Shown in pieces: positions 1-8,629 of a DNA stretch of 64,000 nucleotides. The DNA comes from Algoriphagus litoralis (GTDB lineage Bacteria; Bacteroidota; Bacteroidia; Cytophagales; Cyclobacteriaceae). The first letter of the stretch is position 1. The number at the start of each line of letters is the position of its first letter. The notes beneath the pieces were generated by a model, which worked only from the letters and a program-made list of their open reading frames with translations, ran no database searches and had not been told where the DNA came from. The stretch lies in the NCBI RefSeq assembly GCF_003259255.1, contig NZ_QGOL01000007.1:124001-188000 (forward strand), in the 5' to 3' direction. The position numbers and the translations under genes were made by a program.

Positions 1-396
1 ATCGACCAGATAGATGATGGGAAGTCGATTTTCCATGGCGACTTCCTGAGCCCTCAGGTTCTTTTTGGCTGTCATCGGAAACCATGCTCCAGCTTTGACA
101 GTAGCATCATTCGCTACGATCACACACATCCTGCCGCTGACATAGCCAATTCCAGTGACCACTCCAGCTGAAGGACAGCCTCCCTCCTCTTCGTACATTC
201 CGTCAGCTGCGAAAGCCCCGATTTCCAAAAATCTGGAACCTGAATCAATCAAATAATCAATCCGCTCACGGGCGGTCAATTTGCCTTTTTGATGCTCGGA
301 ATCGATCCGCTTTTTTCCTCCTCCTAGGTTGACTAGTTCGGTTTTTTGCTGGAGTTGCAGTAATAAATCCTGAAAAGTCGGTGTGCTTGTTTCCAT
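1..396 (-). CDS. Acyl-CoA carboxylase, carboxyltransferase (beta) subunit, 5' part only
   Basis: The N-terminal 132 residues of a biotin-dependent acyl-CoA carboxylase beta subunit (propionyl-, methylcrotonyl- or acetyl-CoA type); the rest lies beyond the left edge. The ATG is at 396. Visible family features are the KLTARERIDYLID segment (about residues 39-51), the GCPSAGVVTGIGYVSGR stretch and IVANDATVKAGAWFPMTAKK, which together form the start of the carboxyltransferase crotonase-like fold. The family transfers CO2 from carboxybiotin to an acyl-CoA. The fragment does not contain enough of the substrate pocket to choose between propionyl-CoA and 3-methylcrotonyl-CoA, although the AWFPMTAKK wording resembles methylcrotonyl-CoA carboxylases. 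Confidence 0.85.
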   Translation of the reverse strand, partial: METSTPTFQDLLLQLQQKTELVNLGGGKKRIDSEHQKGKLTARERIDYLIDSGSRFLEIGAFAADGMYEEEGGCPSAGVVTGIGYVSGRMCVIVANDATVKAGAWFPMTAKKNLRAQEVAMENRLPIIYLVD

Positions 397-476
397 CGTG
401 GAATTAGGTAAGTCAATTTGGGTTTATGAATAGTCAAACTCCCTTTATAGGAAGGAGGTTTAGTAGCAAGATACAG

Positions 477-505
477 AAAAGCCCTTTTCCTGCGAGAAAA
501 AGGGC
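477..505 (-). terminator. Intrinsic terminator of the amidase gene
   Basis: Read on the minus strand, an 11-bp stem (arms at 495-505 and 481-491, one T-G wobble, 3-nt loop) is followed by a short U tract from 480 downward. It lies about 25 bp after the amidase stop codon, the expected place for a Rho-independent terminator. Confidence 0.7.
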
Positions 506-531
506 CTGAATGCTTTTGAGAATTTTGGCTG

Positions 532-1332
532 TTAAATACCTTCGATTTCCTCTTTGTAGCTTTTGATGGAGCGGTAAATCGCTGAGGCCATGTACTCTTT
601 GCCTTCTTGGCTCATCAGGAATTTTTCTTCCTCCGAATTGGATAAAAATCCCAACTCTACCAAAACACTTGGCATAGATGGCGTCCAAAGCACATAAAAA
701 GGGCCTTGCTTTACGCCTCTGCTTTTTCTGCCCACCCGATCTCTAAACTGAGTTTCAATTTGATCGGCAAGAGAGATGCTGTTGCCGATGAATGCTTTTT
801 GGGTCAGATTAAACATCATGTAGGATTCCGGAGAGGTAGGATCAAATCCTTCGTATTCTTCTTCGTAGTTTTCCTCAAGGAAAATCACGGAGTTTTCTTT
901 TTTAACGATATCAAAATTTGCCTCGAAGTATTTGGTACCCATCACAAAAGTCTCGGTGCCATAAGCTGATTTATTTGCGGCGGAGTTTGAATGAATGGAA
1001 ACAAAAAGGTCTGCCTTGTTGACATTGGCAATATTCGGGCGCTGTTTTAGCGTCGGGAAGCTATCATCATCTCGTGTGTAAATCACCTCTACATCCGGCA
1101 TATTTTCTTTGATATACTTCCCAACCAGCAGAGTTACAGCTAGGTTAATGTCTTTTTCCCGAACTTTGGACCCAATATTTCCGGGATCGCTTCCTCCGTG
1201 ACCTGCATCTAATACGATTTTTTTCATCCGAAAAGCTGGCATCATCGTTTCATTGGGGATAAATCCACCGAATAGAAAAGGAATCGCTATAAGAAAACTT
1301 AAGAGAATTTTTTTGTTCTTGAACCGTTCCAT
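532..1332 (-). CDS. N-acetylmuramoyl-L-alanine amidase (Amidase_3 family)
   Basis: Zinc amidase that cleaves the bond between MurNAc and the L-Ala stem peptide of peptidoglycan, acting in the periplasm. From the ATG at 1332 the protein has 266 residues. It begins with a basic then hydrophobic segment (about residues 7-24), a signal peptide or anchor. The catalytic domain starts at DAGHGGSDPG (zinc His45), continues with Glu near 59 (REKDINLAV) and FVSIHSNSA (His114), and ends with VLVELGFLSN carrying the catalytic Glu near 240. A longer reading from TTG 1380 exists, but the ATG gives a better signal peptide. Divergently transcribed from lptD with only about 60 bp between starts, so the two envelope genes may share a control region. 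No LysM or SPOR domain is present, so septal targeting is not shown. Confidence 0.9.
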   Translation of the reverse strand: MERFKNKKILLSFLIAIPFLFGGFIPNETMMPAFRMKKIVLDAGHGGSDPGNIGSKVREKDINLAVTLLVGKYIKENMPDVEVIYTRDDDSFPTLKQRPNIANVNKADLFVSIHSNSAANKSAYGTETFVMGTKYFEANFDIVKKENSVIFLEENYEEEYEGFDPTSPESYMMFNLTQKAFIGNSISLADQIETQFRDRVGRKSRGVKQGPFYVLWTPSMPSVLVELGFLSNSEEEKFLMSQEGKEYMASAIYRSIKSYKEEIEGI

Positions 1333-1393
1333 GAGGGCAATCGAATTAACTTTACGCAAAATTTCAACTAAATTAAACAAAGCGCAAGCAGCA

Positions 1394-4126
1394 GTGTCGG
1401 GTCACAAAATCCTTTTTTTACTTATTTCAGGGCTTTGGCTAATCCCCCAATTTGCATCGGCACAGCGACCTACAAAGCCTCCTGTCGAAAAAGTCCTAGT
1501 CACTCCGGACACGCTGACGCCTCCATCGCGGACTCTTCCATTAGCCGATACACTTGCTGCTAGGCAAGACACTTTGATAAACTTGGACTCGGCAAAAATT
1601 ATGCCCACAAGCGATATTCAAACAGATATTCTCTATTTCGCTGAAGATAGCATCATTACAGATTTTACCGAGAATAAAGTCTACCTCTATAAAAACGCTT
1701 GGTTTGAATATGGGGAAATGAAACTGGAGGCAGATCGAATAGTCATTGACTGGAAAAACTCAGAACTCTATGCCACAGGGGTTACGGATAGCTTGGGAAC
1801 AGTCACGGGGAATCCGTTTTTCACCGACCAAGGAACCTCCTATGAGATCCGAAAGGAGATGCGGTACAACTTCAAATCCCAAAAAGCAATCATCAAGGAT
1901 GTAGTCACCGAGCAGCAGGATGGAGTACTTCGCGGTGAAACGATCAAAAAGACGGAAGACGGAAGTATTTATTTGGATCACGGCTACTACACGACCTGTA
2001 AACTAACCAAACCCCATTGGCATATCTCCTCAAGCAAAATAAAATCCATTCCAGGCAAGCAAGTGGTTTCCGGTCCATTTAACTTGTATTTCAATGGCAT
2101 TCCTACGCCGTTGGGATTACCTTTTGGATTGATTCCGGATACCCCAGAGGAGAAGGCTTCTGGCGTCATTTTCCCGAGTTATGGAAAGGAACAAACCCGG
2201 GGAATCTTCCTCAGAGATTTAGGTTATTATTTTGCAATCAACGACTACATTCATGCCAGAATCACTGGGGATATTTTTTCAAAAGGTGGATGGGGACTAA
2301 AATCCCAGGCCATCTACACCAAGCGATATCGCTATAGCGGCGGCTTCAATGTGGATTTTCAGAAGTTTGTAAGCCCAGAGACAGAATTGAATCCCGTCGA
2401 TTACAATACGTTTCGGATTCAATGGAACCATACGCCGATTACACGAGGCACTGGGAAGTTTTCCGCTTCGGTCAATGCCGGTTCGACTAGCTACTTCAAC
2501 AACGTGGTCAGTCAGAATAATTTTTCAAACAATGTGACTGCCGATCTCAATTCTAATATTTCCTATTCCAAACAATTTGCAGGAACGCCGTTTTCCTTGT
2601 CGGCTAATTTCCGTCACTCCCAAAGTGTGCAGACAGGAGAAGTCAGACTGGATCTACCTACGATTGCGGTGAATATGAACCGGCAAAGCCCGTTCAAGAA
2701 TGTAAAATTTGAACCGCTTAAAACCCTAAATATTGCATGGAACTTCAATATGCAAAACACGATCTCCAACCGTCTTCAGCAGCAACTTGGAGTCAATAAT
2801 CCAGAACTTGGATCAGGACCAAGAACAATCCCATTCAACCTGGAAAATTTCGGCTTGCTCTTACAAAATGCCAATAATGGCGCCAAAAACTCGATTCCAC
2901 TTTCTTCCAACTTCACACTTTTCAATTACTTCACAGGCACTGCTTCGGTCAATTACAACGAACTCTGGTATCTCCAGCGAATCAATTACTATTACAATCC
3001 TACCGAAGAGCGGGTAGACCGCATCATCGAAGATGGTTTCAACCGGGTGGGTTTTTACACCAGTTCATTTGCCATGAACACCAACTTCTATGGCTTCTAT
3101 AACTTCAAACCGAGCAGCAAAATCCAAACGATCCGGCACCATATTGCGCCCACTTTTGGTTTTAACTTTACTCCAGATTTTTCAGATCCTTCTTACGGAT
3201 ACTATCAGGAAGTCCAAGTAGATGAATCAGGTAGAATTCAGCGATTTTCAAGACATCAGGGCTTTGTCTATGGTGGTGCACCTCCGGGAGAATCCCGGGC
3301 ATTGAGTATCGGAATCCGAAATGTCCTGGAAGCCAAAATTCTAAATGCCAAGGATAGCACCTCAGAAAACGCTACTAAGAAAATTCCACTTTTGGAGTCT
3401 TTCAACGTCAATACCGCATACAACTTTGCAGCGGATTCATTTAAGCTCTCTCCTTTTCAAATTTCAGCCAGAACAAGCTTTTTTGATCGGAAGCTCTCTG
3501 TGAACTTGACGAGTAACATCGACCCCTATGCAGTTCAAACCATACCAGGCGAAAACGGCACAGAGACCTTCCGTAGAATCAACCAATTTGCCTGGAAAAA
3601 CGGCCAAGGAATAGGGACGATCCGCAATGCTTCCCTGAACATGAATGCCTCTATCAATCCCCGAAGCGGACAATCTCCTGGAGAAGTGCGGGACGAATTG
3701 ACTCAGGATTTCATTCAGCGTGGGGGTGTCGTAGATGAATTTGCACAAAACGAAATCAACCGAATTGTGTCAGATCCCAGCCAATATATCGATTGGGATA
3801 TCCCTTGGAATCTTACTGTTGGGTATAACCTAGCATACTCCCGACAGATCAATAACAACAAAAACATCACCCAAACGATGAACCTGAGCGGGGATGTGTC
3901 TATCTCAGAAAAATGGAAAATCAATTTCAACACCGGATACGATTTCCAAACTGCCGAACTCACCCAAACTATGATCGGTATCGCCCGTGATCTTCATTGC
4001 TGGCAGATGAATGTCAATTGGGTACCTTTTGGCAAATTCACCTCCTACAATATTGACATCCGCGTCAAATCCAGTATCCTTCAAGACCTTAAGGTTTCTA
4101 GAAGAAGAACATTCTTTGATTTATAA
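1394..4126 (+). CDS. lptD: LPS assembly outer-membrane protein LptD (OstA-like)
   Basis: Bacteroidota-type LptD, which inserts lipopolysaccharide into the outer leaflet of the outer membrane together with LptE. I place the start at GTG 1394 because it directly precedes a clean signal peptide ending FASAQ; an in-frame ATG at 1331 would add 21 residues and overlap the divergent amidase start. About 910 residues. After a Pro/Thr-rich linker comes an OstA-like beta-jellyroll (YLYKNAWFEYGEMKLEADRI, then FKSQKAIIKDV), then a conserved LFGLIP-like segment (PLGLPFGLIPDTPEEKASG) and a long C-terminal region of alternating amphipathic strands rich in Asn, Phe and Tyr, as expected for the 26-strand barrel. 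Convergent with arcA, 25 bp apart. Confidence 0.85.
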   Translation: MSGHKILFLLISGLWLIPQFASAQRPTKPPVEKVLVTPDTLTPPSRTLPLADTLAARQDTLINLDSAKIMPTSDIQTDILYFAEDSIITDFTENKVYLYKNAWFEYGEMKLEADRIVIDWKNSELYATGVTDSLGTVTGNPFFTDQGTSYEIRKEMRYNFKSQKAIIKDVVTEQQDGVLRGETIKKTEDGSIYLDHGYYTTCKLTKPHWHISSSKIKSIPGKQVVSGPFNLYFNGIPTPLGLPFGLIPDTPEEKASGVIFPSYGKEQTRGIFLRDLGYYFAINDYIHARITGDIFSKGGWGLKSQAIYTKRYRYSGGFNVDFQKFVSPETELNPVDYNTFRIQWNHTPITRGTGKFSASVNAGSTSYFNNVVSQNNFSNNVTADLNSNISYSKQFAGTPFSLSANFRHSQSVQTGEVRLDLPTIAVNMNRQSPFKNVKFEPLKTLNIAWNFNMQNTISNRLQQQLGVNNPELGSGPRTIPFNLENFGLLLQNANNGAKNSIPLSSNFTLFNYFTGTASVNYNELWYLQRINYYYNPTEERVDRIIEDGFNRVGFYTSSFAMNTNFYGFYNFKPSSKIQTIRHHIAPTFGFNFTPDFSDPSYGYYQEVQVDESGRIQRFSRHQGFVYGGAPPGESRALSIGIRNVLEAKILNAKDSTSENATKKIPLLESFNVNTAYNFAADSFKLSPFQISARTSFFDRKLSVNLTSNIDPYAVQTIPGENGTETFRRINQFAWKNGQGIGTIRNASLNMNASINPRSGQSPGEVRDELTQDFIQRGGVVDEFAQNEINRIVSDPSQYIDWDIPWNLTVGYNLAYSRQINNNKNITQTMNLSGDVSISEKWKINFNTGYDFQTAELTQTMIGIARDLHCWQMNVNWVPFGKFTSYNIDIRVKSSILQDLKVSRRRTFFDL

Positions 4127-4151
4127 AGGATTAGCAGTGGATTGCTGAAAA

Positions 4152-5366
4152 TCAAACCCTCGCCCGGCTTAATGGCATCGTCATACATCTCGGTCCACCC
4201 AAGCCACGACTCAATTCTGAACTCGGTATCTCCAAAACCTCCACCCCCATATTTCGCAGAGCTCGATTGGTGTGGATATTCCGATTGTAAGAAATCACCC
4301 TACGCGGTCCGATTGCGAATACATTCGCTCCATCAAACCACTGCTCCCGCATGGAATAATCCGGATTGCCATCTGCGGTATGCAGAACTTCCAGATGAGG
4401 GATTTCCCGTGCCAAGACTGTTAGCAAGGATTCCTTCAGAATTTCACGCTTGATTGTCACTTTTTCTCCATTGTTTTCTTTTAGGGTATAAAGTGAAGTC
4501 TGCAACACCGCATTCATCGCATCTGGATAAGTCAACACGAGATTTTCATCCAAAATGGTAAAAACCGTATCCAGGTGCATGTATTGTCGTTTTTCAGGCA
4601 AATGCACTTCATATACTCGCTTCACTGTACCTTCTCCCAACAAGGATTTGGCGGCATGGTAGATTGCCTTTTCATCCGTTCGCTCAGAATTACCAATGGC
4701 CACTGCTTCATTGGAAAGGATGATTATATCTCCCCCTTCGATACTTGGTGGACTATGCATCCCCTCCAGTGGATAGAGCAAATTGATATTCTCTTTAAAG
4801 TCAGGATGATTTTCAAAAATAGTCCGAAGAAGGTCTGCTTCCCGCTGCCTTCCTTCCATTTTCATGCTGGAGAAAATGATACCACCTGGAGTTACAGCCA
4901 TGGGATCTCGCTGGAAATACAAGTTGGGACAGGGAGAGATGGCAAAGGCATACTCCATCAGTTCACCTGCATTGAGATTGGGGATTTTCCGTCTCAGCTC
5001 ATGGATTTTGAGCCCTCCCGTGAGGATCCCCGCACATTCGGCAGTTGAATATCGTTCCAATATATCCCCGGCAAGGTGCCCCAGTCCTGATCTGCTAAGT
5101 GCGCTCTGCATCAGTTTCAACAGAATAGTTTGGTCATACAATACCCGGATCAAAAGCTCCCGGAGCTGATACACCATGGCCCCTGTAGAAGCTTTGATGA
5201 GATTGGAAAAGGTATCGTGCTCCTTTTGCAGCGCTTCGAGATAAGGCACATCGTCGAAGAGAAGAAACTCCTTATTGTATGGAGTCAACCGATCTATTTC
5301 TTTCCCGGGACGGTGCATTAAGACTGCTTTGAGGGTCCCAAATTCTGAATTGAGCCTTAGGTTCAT
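4152..5366 (-). CDS. arcA: Arginine deiminase
   Basis: Hydrolyses L-arginine to citrulline and ammonia (EC 3.5.3.6). 404 residues, normal for the family. Diagnostic motifs are FLLFDDVPY near residue 35, NLYFQRDPMAV near 150, SIEGGDIIIL near 205-215, MHLDTVF (catalytic His/Asp region, about 268-274) and the C-terminal GGPRCMTMPLSRARV with the nucleophilic Cys394. No ornithine carbamoyltransferase, carbamate kinase or arginine/ornithine antiporter lies beside it, so the complete energy-yielding ADI pathway is not encoded here; the enzyme may feed arginine catabolism or nitrogen use. The 240-bp AT-rich upstream region up to the next gene holds both divergent promoters, but I see no convincing operator. 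Confidence 0.93.
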   Translation of the reverse strand: MNLRLNSEFGTLKAVLMHRPGKEIDRLTPYNKEFLLFDDVPYLEALQKEHDTFSNLIKASTGAMVYQLRELLIRVLYDQTILLKLMQSALSRSGLGHLAGDILERYSTAECAGILTGGLKIHELRRKIPNLNAGELMEYAFAISPCPNLYFQRDPMAVTPGGIIFSSMKMEGRQREADLLRTIFENHPDFKENINLLYPLEGMHSPPSIEGGDIIILSNEAVAIGNSERTDEKAIYHAAKSLLGEGTVKRVYEVHLPEKRQYMHLDTVFTILDENLVLTYPDAMNAVLQTSLYTLKENNGEKVTIKREILKESLLTVLAREIPHLEVLHTADGNPDYSMREQWFDGANVFAIGPRRVISYNRNIHTNRALRNMGVEVLEIPSSELSRGLGGPRCMTMPLSRARV

Positions 5367-5606
5367 TATTTCTATATTTTCAACAAAAAGAAATTTTTAT
5401 TGCAATTTTCAAAATCAAAAATCGAATTAAGTGAATATTTGATAAAATTTTACTGATTGCTTTGAATGCAAAAAGTGAAAAAATCTGATTCAGAACTGAT
5501 TATTTTTTTTGAGAATATGAATTAAAATTTACTAATTTTTTGTACGCCCCTCAAACCCTCTGGCACGGTTATTTCGTTATCTATACCATTCACCCAAAAA
5601 CAACTT

Positions 5607-6341
5607 ATGTTTTCTTTCAAAAAATTCCTCACCGGCTTTTTTTTTACCGGTGCATTGCTTCTTCATTCAGGCTGTACTACTGCTCAAATTACTGATATTC
5701 TTAAGCAGGCGAGTACTAACCCTACCACCACTGAGATTTCCATGGGGCTGAAAGAGGCGCTTGAGAAAGGAACCGGGATCAGTGCTGAGCGACTTTCACT
5801 TGAAAATGGATACTTGGGCAATCTCGATGTCAAAATCCTATTTCCTGAAGAAGCAAAAAACGTGGAAAACACCCTACGATCCATCGGATTAGGATCCATG
5901 GTTGATCAAGTGATCACTAGTTTGAATCGAGCGGCAGAGGATGCTGCCATAGAAGCAAAACCCATATTCACTCAGGCCATTAAGCAGATGAGTTTTCAGG
6001 ATGTGCAAAATATCCTGCTCGGGGAGGAAAATGCCGCCACCATGTATTTCAAAGGCAGCACTACTTCTTCGCTCACGGAAAAGTTTTCTCCGATCATTGA
6101 TGCCAGTTTGAAAAAAGTGGATGCTACAAAATACTGGGGTGATGTGATGACCCGATACAACAAGGTGCCTTTCGTGAAAAAAGTAGACACCGATCTGACT
6201 GCCTACGTGACACAGAAAGCAATCGACGGACTTTTCATTGAGATTGCTAAGGAAGAGCTGGAAATACGGGAAAACATCGGCGCAAGAACCAGTCCCCTGC
6301 TAAAGAAGGTTTTTGGCTACGCCGAGAGTCAGAAGAGGTAA
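5607..6341 (+). CDS. DUF4197 domain lipoprotein
   Basis: A 244-residue secreted protein with a lipobox (LLLHSGC, Cys about 23), so probably a periplasm-facing lipoprotein. The remainder matches the DUF4197 family in wording and length: ALEKGTGISAERLS, LRSIGLGSMVDQVITSLNRAAEDAA, SFQDVQNILLGEENAATMYFKGST, and the C-terminal ATKYWGDVMTRYNKVPFV segment. The family's biochemical function is not known. It is monocistronic: an AT-rich region lies upstream and a strong terminator follows 65 bp after the stop. Confidence 0.85.
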   Translation: MFSFKKFLTGFFFTGALLLHSGCTTAQITDILKQASTNPTTTEISMGLKEALEKGTGISAERLSLENGYLGNLDVKILFPEEAKNVENTLRSIGLGSMVDQVITSLNRAAEDAAIEAKPIFTQAIKQMSFQDVQNILLGEENAATMYFKGSTTSSLTEKFSPIIDASLKKVDATKYWGDVMTRYNKVPFVKKVDTDLTAYVTQKAIDGLFIEIAKEELEIRENIGARTSPLLKKVFGYAESQKR

Positions 6342-6405
6342 AGAAAATGACCCATGGAGTTTGAATATTTCTTCTACAGCGGAAAAAATCACTAAAGAAT
6401 TGACC

Positions 6406-6436
6406 ACGTGAGCGACCCCGTTCACGTTTTTTTTTT
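6406..6436 (+). terminator. Intrinsic terminator after the DUF4197 gene
   Basis: Arms ACGTGAGCG (6406-6414) and CGTTCACGT (6419-6427) form a 9-bp stem with one G-T wobble around a 4-nt loop, followed by a 10-T run. An almost identical element lies at 8506-8536. An apparent ATG-type start at 6408 upstream of the hydrolase falls inside this hairpin and is not used. Confidence 0.85.
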
Positions 6437-6575
6437 GCAAAAAAGTGATCGGAAAACAGGACTTAAGGGACTTTGGAAATCAGGGAGAAAGAATTTAAAA
6501 ATATTTTTCAATTCTGCCTGTAACAAAAAGACAGATCCATTTTCCAAGATACAAAACCACAAAAAATCAAGGAAA

Positions 6576-7409
6576 ATGAAAAAGACACTTCTACTCATCT
6601 GCTTCACGCTACTCCTCCAGCCACTAGTTGTAGCTCAGTCATCGATCTCAGTGAAAACCTCCGGAACCGGAGACCCAATCCTTTACCTACCGGGATTTGC
6701 TACTCCGGGAGAAGTCTGGAATGAAACCGCTTCCCAATTCCCAACACATTCCGCTCATATCGTTACCTATGCGGGTTTCGGAGGAATTGCTCCAGTAGAA
6801 ATGCCCTGGTACGAATCGCTCAAAACTGACTTAATCGAGTACATTACTTCAAATAACCTGAGCAATTTGACGGTCATTGGCCACAGCATGGGAGGAAATT
6901 TAGCTTTGGATTTAGCGGCCAGTTTCCCGGATCGTATCCAAAAAGTAGTCATCGCCGATGCCTTGGCCTGCATGCGCGAAGTCATGATGCCGGGCGTACC
7001 AGCAGCAGCTTTGGGCTACGAAAGTCCCTACAATGACCAACTCCTAGCGATGGATGCAACAGCTCAGTCAGCCTATTTGACTCAAATGACCCAGAATATG
7101 ATCACCAAGCCATCTGATCAGGAGATGGTCAAAACCTGGATGGCAAATGCTGATCGCAAAACCTTTGTCTATGGCTATGTGGACTTGCTTAAGCTAGACA
7201 GTCGACCGCTACTCACGTCGATCAAAGTCCCGGTATTGCTCATGGTAGCGGGTCAGCCTTTTGGCCCAGGAGCACTGGATACTATGAAAAAGCAATATGA
7301 AGCGCTGGAAAACAAGACCTTTGCCTTTACTGCCGACAGTAAGCACTACCTGATGCTGGATCAACCGGAGTGGTTTGTGCAGGAAATCAATACCTTTCTA
7401 GGAAAGTGA
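6576..7409 (+). CDS. Secreted alpha/beta hydrolase
   Basis: A 277-residue alpha/beta-hydrolase-fold enzyme with a Sec signal peptide (residues 1-20, ending VVAQ), so probably periplasmic. The oxyanion region is YLPGFATPGEVW (about 38-49), the nucleophile elbow is GHSMGGN with Ser104, and the C-terminal catalytic His is in DSKHYLML (His257). The substrate cannot be read from sequence; the family includes esterases and lactonases. The start is set at ATG 6576 because it opens the signal peptide and the in-frame upstream part runs through a terminator. First gene of a tightly coupled set: its stop overlaps the GTG start of the sigma factor. Confidence 0.85.
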   Translation: MKKTLLLICFTLLLQPLVVAQSSISVKTSGTGDPILYLPGFATPGEVWNETASQFPTHSAHIVTYAGFGGIAPVEMPWYESLKTDLIEYITSNNLSNLTVIGHSMGGNLALDLAASFPDRIQKVVIADALACMREVMMPGVPAAALGYESPYNDQLLAMDATAQSAYLTQMTQNMITKPSDQEMVKTWMANADRKTFVYGYVDLLKLDSRPLLTSIKVPVLLMVAGQPFGPGALDTMKKQYEALENKTFAFTADSKHYLMLDQPEWFVQEINTFLGK

Positions 7410-7903
7410 ATCCAGAACTGAAAACGCAATTTGAGCTACTCTATCAGGCCCATTACCGAATGGTTCTTCAACTCTGCCTTGGATTCGTGAAAGGAGACAG
7501 CGATCAGGCCAAAGACCTCACGCAGGAAGTGTTCATCCAGGTTTGGAACAATCTGAGCAAGTTTCGTCAGGATGCTACTCCCAAAACCTGGATCTACAGA
7601 ATCACAGTGAATACTTGCCTGAATTTTCTGAAAAAGCAGAAAAACAAAGATCAAAAACTAGGAGAAATCCTGCGAGACCAAGAAACGACCGAAGAAATCA
7701 ACTTCACAGAGACAGATCCAAGCAAAATGCTTTTTGAAGCAATGGCTCACCTCTCTGAGATCGATCGACTAGTCACTGGATTACTCCTCGAAGATGTCCC
7801 GCAGGAAGAAATCGCAACCATTTTGGGCATCTCAGACGGAAATCTCCGTGTCAAAATCCACAGAATCAAACTCAGACTTAAAAAATTAATTTCATATGAA
7901 TGA
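7406..7903 (+). CDS. ECF-type RNA polymerase sigma factor
   Basis: A 165-residue extracytoplasmic-function sigma-70 factor. Region 2 includes DLTQEVFIQVWNNLSKFR and the WIYRITVNTCLNFLKK helix; region 4 is the helix-turn-helix QEEIATILGISDGNLRVKIHRIKLRLKK. The start is taken as GTG 7406, whose bases overlap the TGA stop of the hydrolase (GTGA), implying translational coupling. The 3' end overlaps the next gene by 8 nt. In this architecture the downstream membrane protein is the likely anti-sigma factor. Which genes it controls is not visible here. Confidence 0.92.
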   Translation: MNPELKTQFELLYQAHYRMVLQLCLGFVKGDSDQAKDLTQEVFIQVWNNLSKFRQDATPKTWIYRITVNTCLNFLKKQKNKDQKLGEILRDQETTEEINFTETDPSKMLFEAMAHLSEIDRLVTGLLLEDVPQEEIATILGISDGNLRVKIHRIKLRLKKLISYE

Positions 7904-8486
7904 ACTAGGACAAACTCTCAAATCGGGATGGAAAAGCTCCGGATCGGACATCACTCCTCCACACATCCCTGCACAATTAATCAGCGAAGCCCAACGACTC
8001 AACCGAGAAAGCAAAAAATTCCAATGGAGCACCTTACTGATCTTGGGATCGACATTCCTGATGATGTGCTATTTTCTGCTGGTTTACTTTGGCTTTCGCG
8101 AAACGCTGAGTCATGTGGGCGTGGGAATTATGTTGGGGTTCTTTCTCCTTCGGTTTGTGCTGGAAGCTTTCAGTATTGTGGAAGGTGGAAAAAAAGAAGC
8201 CACAGATTCAGCCATAGAAAGTCTGGAAAAGGAAAAGAAATACCTGGAACTCCGGCTACGCATCCACGGATTCTACACCTTTCTGACGCTCAGTGCTTAT
8301 ACTTTGGGCTTTCTGCTTCTCCTACCGGAATTCTCCAAATACATCAGTTCCTTTTGGATGGGAGCTTTGGTCTGTTCCTACTTTATTCCTGGTATTATCC
8401 TGACGCTGCTGATCCGAAAGAATGTGCAAAAAGAACTTCGGGAGTTGAGAATGGTGGTGGAGTTGAAGGAAAAGATTTTGGGATAA
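7896..8486 (+). CDS. Four-helix membrane protein, possible anti-sigma factor
   Basis: A 196-residue protein I do not recognise as a named family. A cytosolic N-terminus of about 40 residues (including WKSSGSDITPPHIPAQLI) precedes four predicted membrane helices at roughly 42-63, 72-93, 126-146 and 151-172, with a charged, Glu/Lys-rich helix between helices 2 and 3 and a basic C-terminal tail. The gene overlaps the ECF sigma gene by 8 nt and is followed by the operon terminator. Position and topology suggest it holds the sigma factor at the membrane, but no zinc-binding anti-sigma (ZAS) motif is seen, so this is inference. Confidence 0.7.
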   Translation: MNELGQTLKSGWKSSGSDITPPHIPAQLISEAQRLNRESKKFQWSTLLILGSTFLMMCYFLLVYFGFRETLSHVGVGIMLGFFLLRFVLEAFSIVEGGKKEATDSAIESLEKEKKYLELRLRIHGFYTFLTLSAYTLGFLLLLPEFSKYISSFWMGALVCSYFIPGIILTLLIRKNVQKELRELRMVVELKEKILG

Positions 8487-8505
8487 GTCAGAAAAAATCT
8501 TGCCA

Positions 8506-8536
8506 ACGTGAGTGACTTCACTCACGTTTTTTTTTT
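8506..8536 (+). terminator. Intrinsic terminator of the hydrolase-sigma operon
   Basis: Perfect 9-bp stem: ACGTGAGTG (8506-8514) and CACTCACGT (8519-8527), 4-nt loop, then ten Ts. It shares stem, loop length and first bases of the loop with the terminator at 6406-6436. Confidence 0.88.
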
Positions 8537-8629
8537 AAGCTCACCGAAAATTGAATTCCACTATTTTTTTGCTTCGGGTCTAGGGATACACAAAGACCCA
8601 ATAGAATTTTTAAATATGAATATCCACTT

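Noticed and set aside
1253-1393. In-frame extension of lptD starting at TTG 1253 or ATG 1331
   Set aside because: It would overlap the start of the divergent amidase gene, and the only clear signal peptide begins at 1394.
6408-6575. Upstream extension of the hydrolase gene from 6408
   Set aside because: It runs through a strong terminator hairpin with a 10-T tract, encodes a basic low-quality peptide, and the signal peptide starts at ATG 6576.
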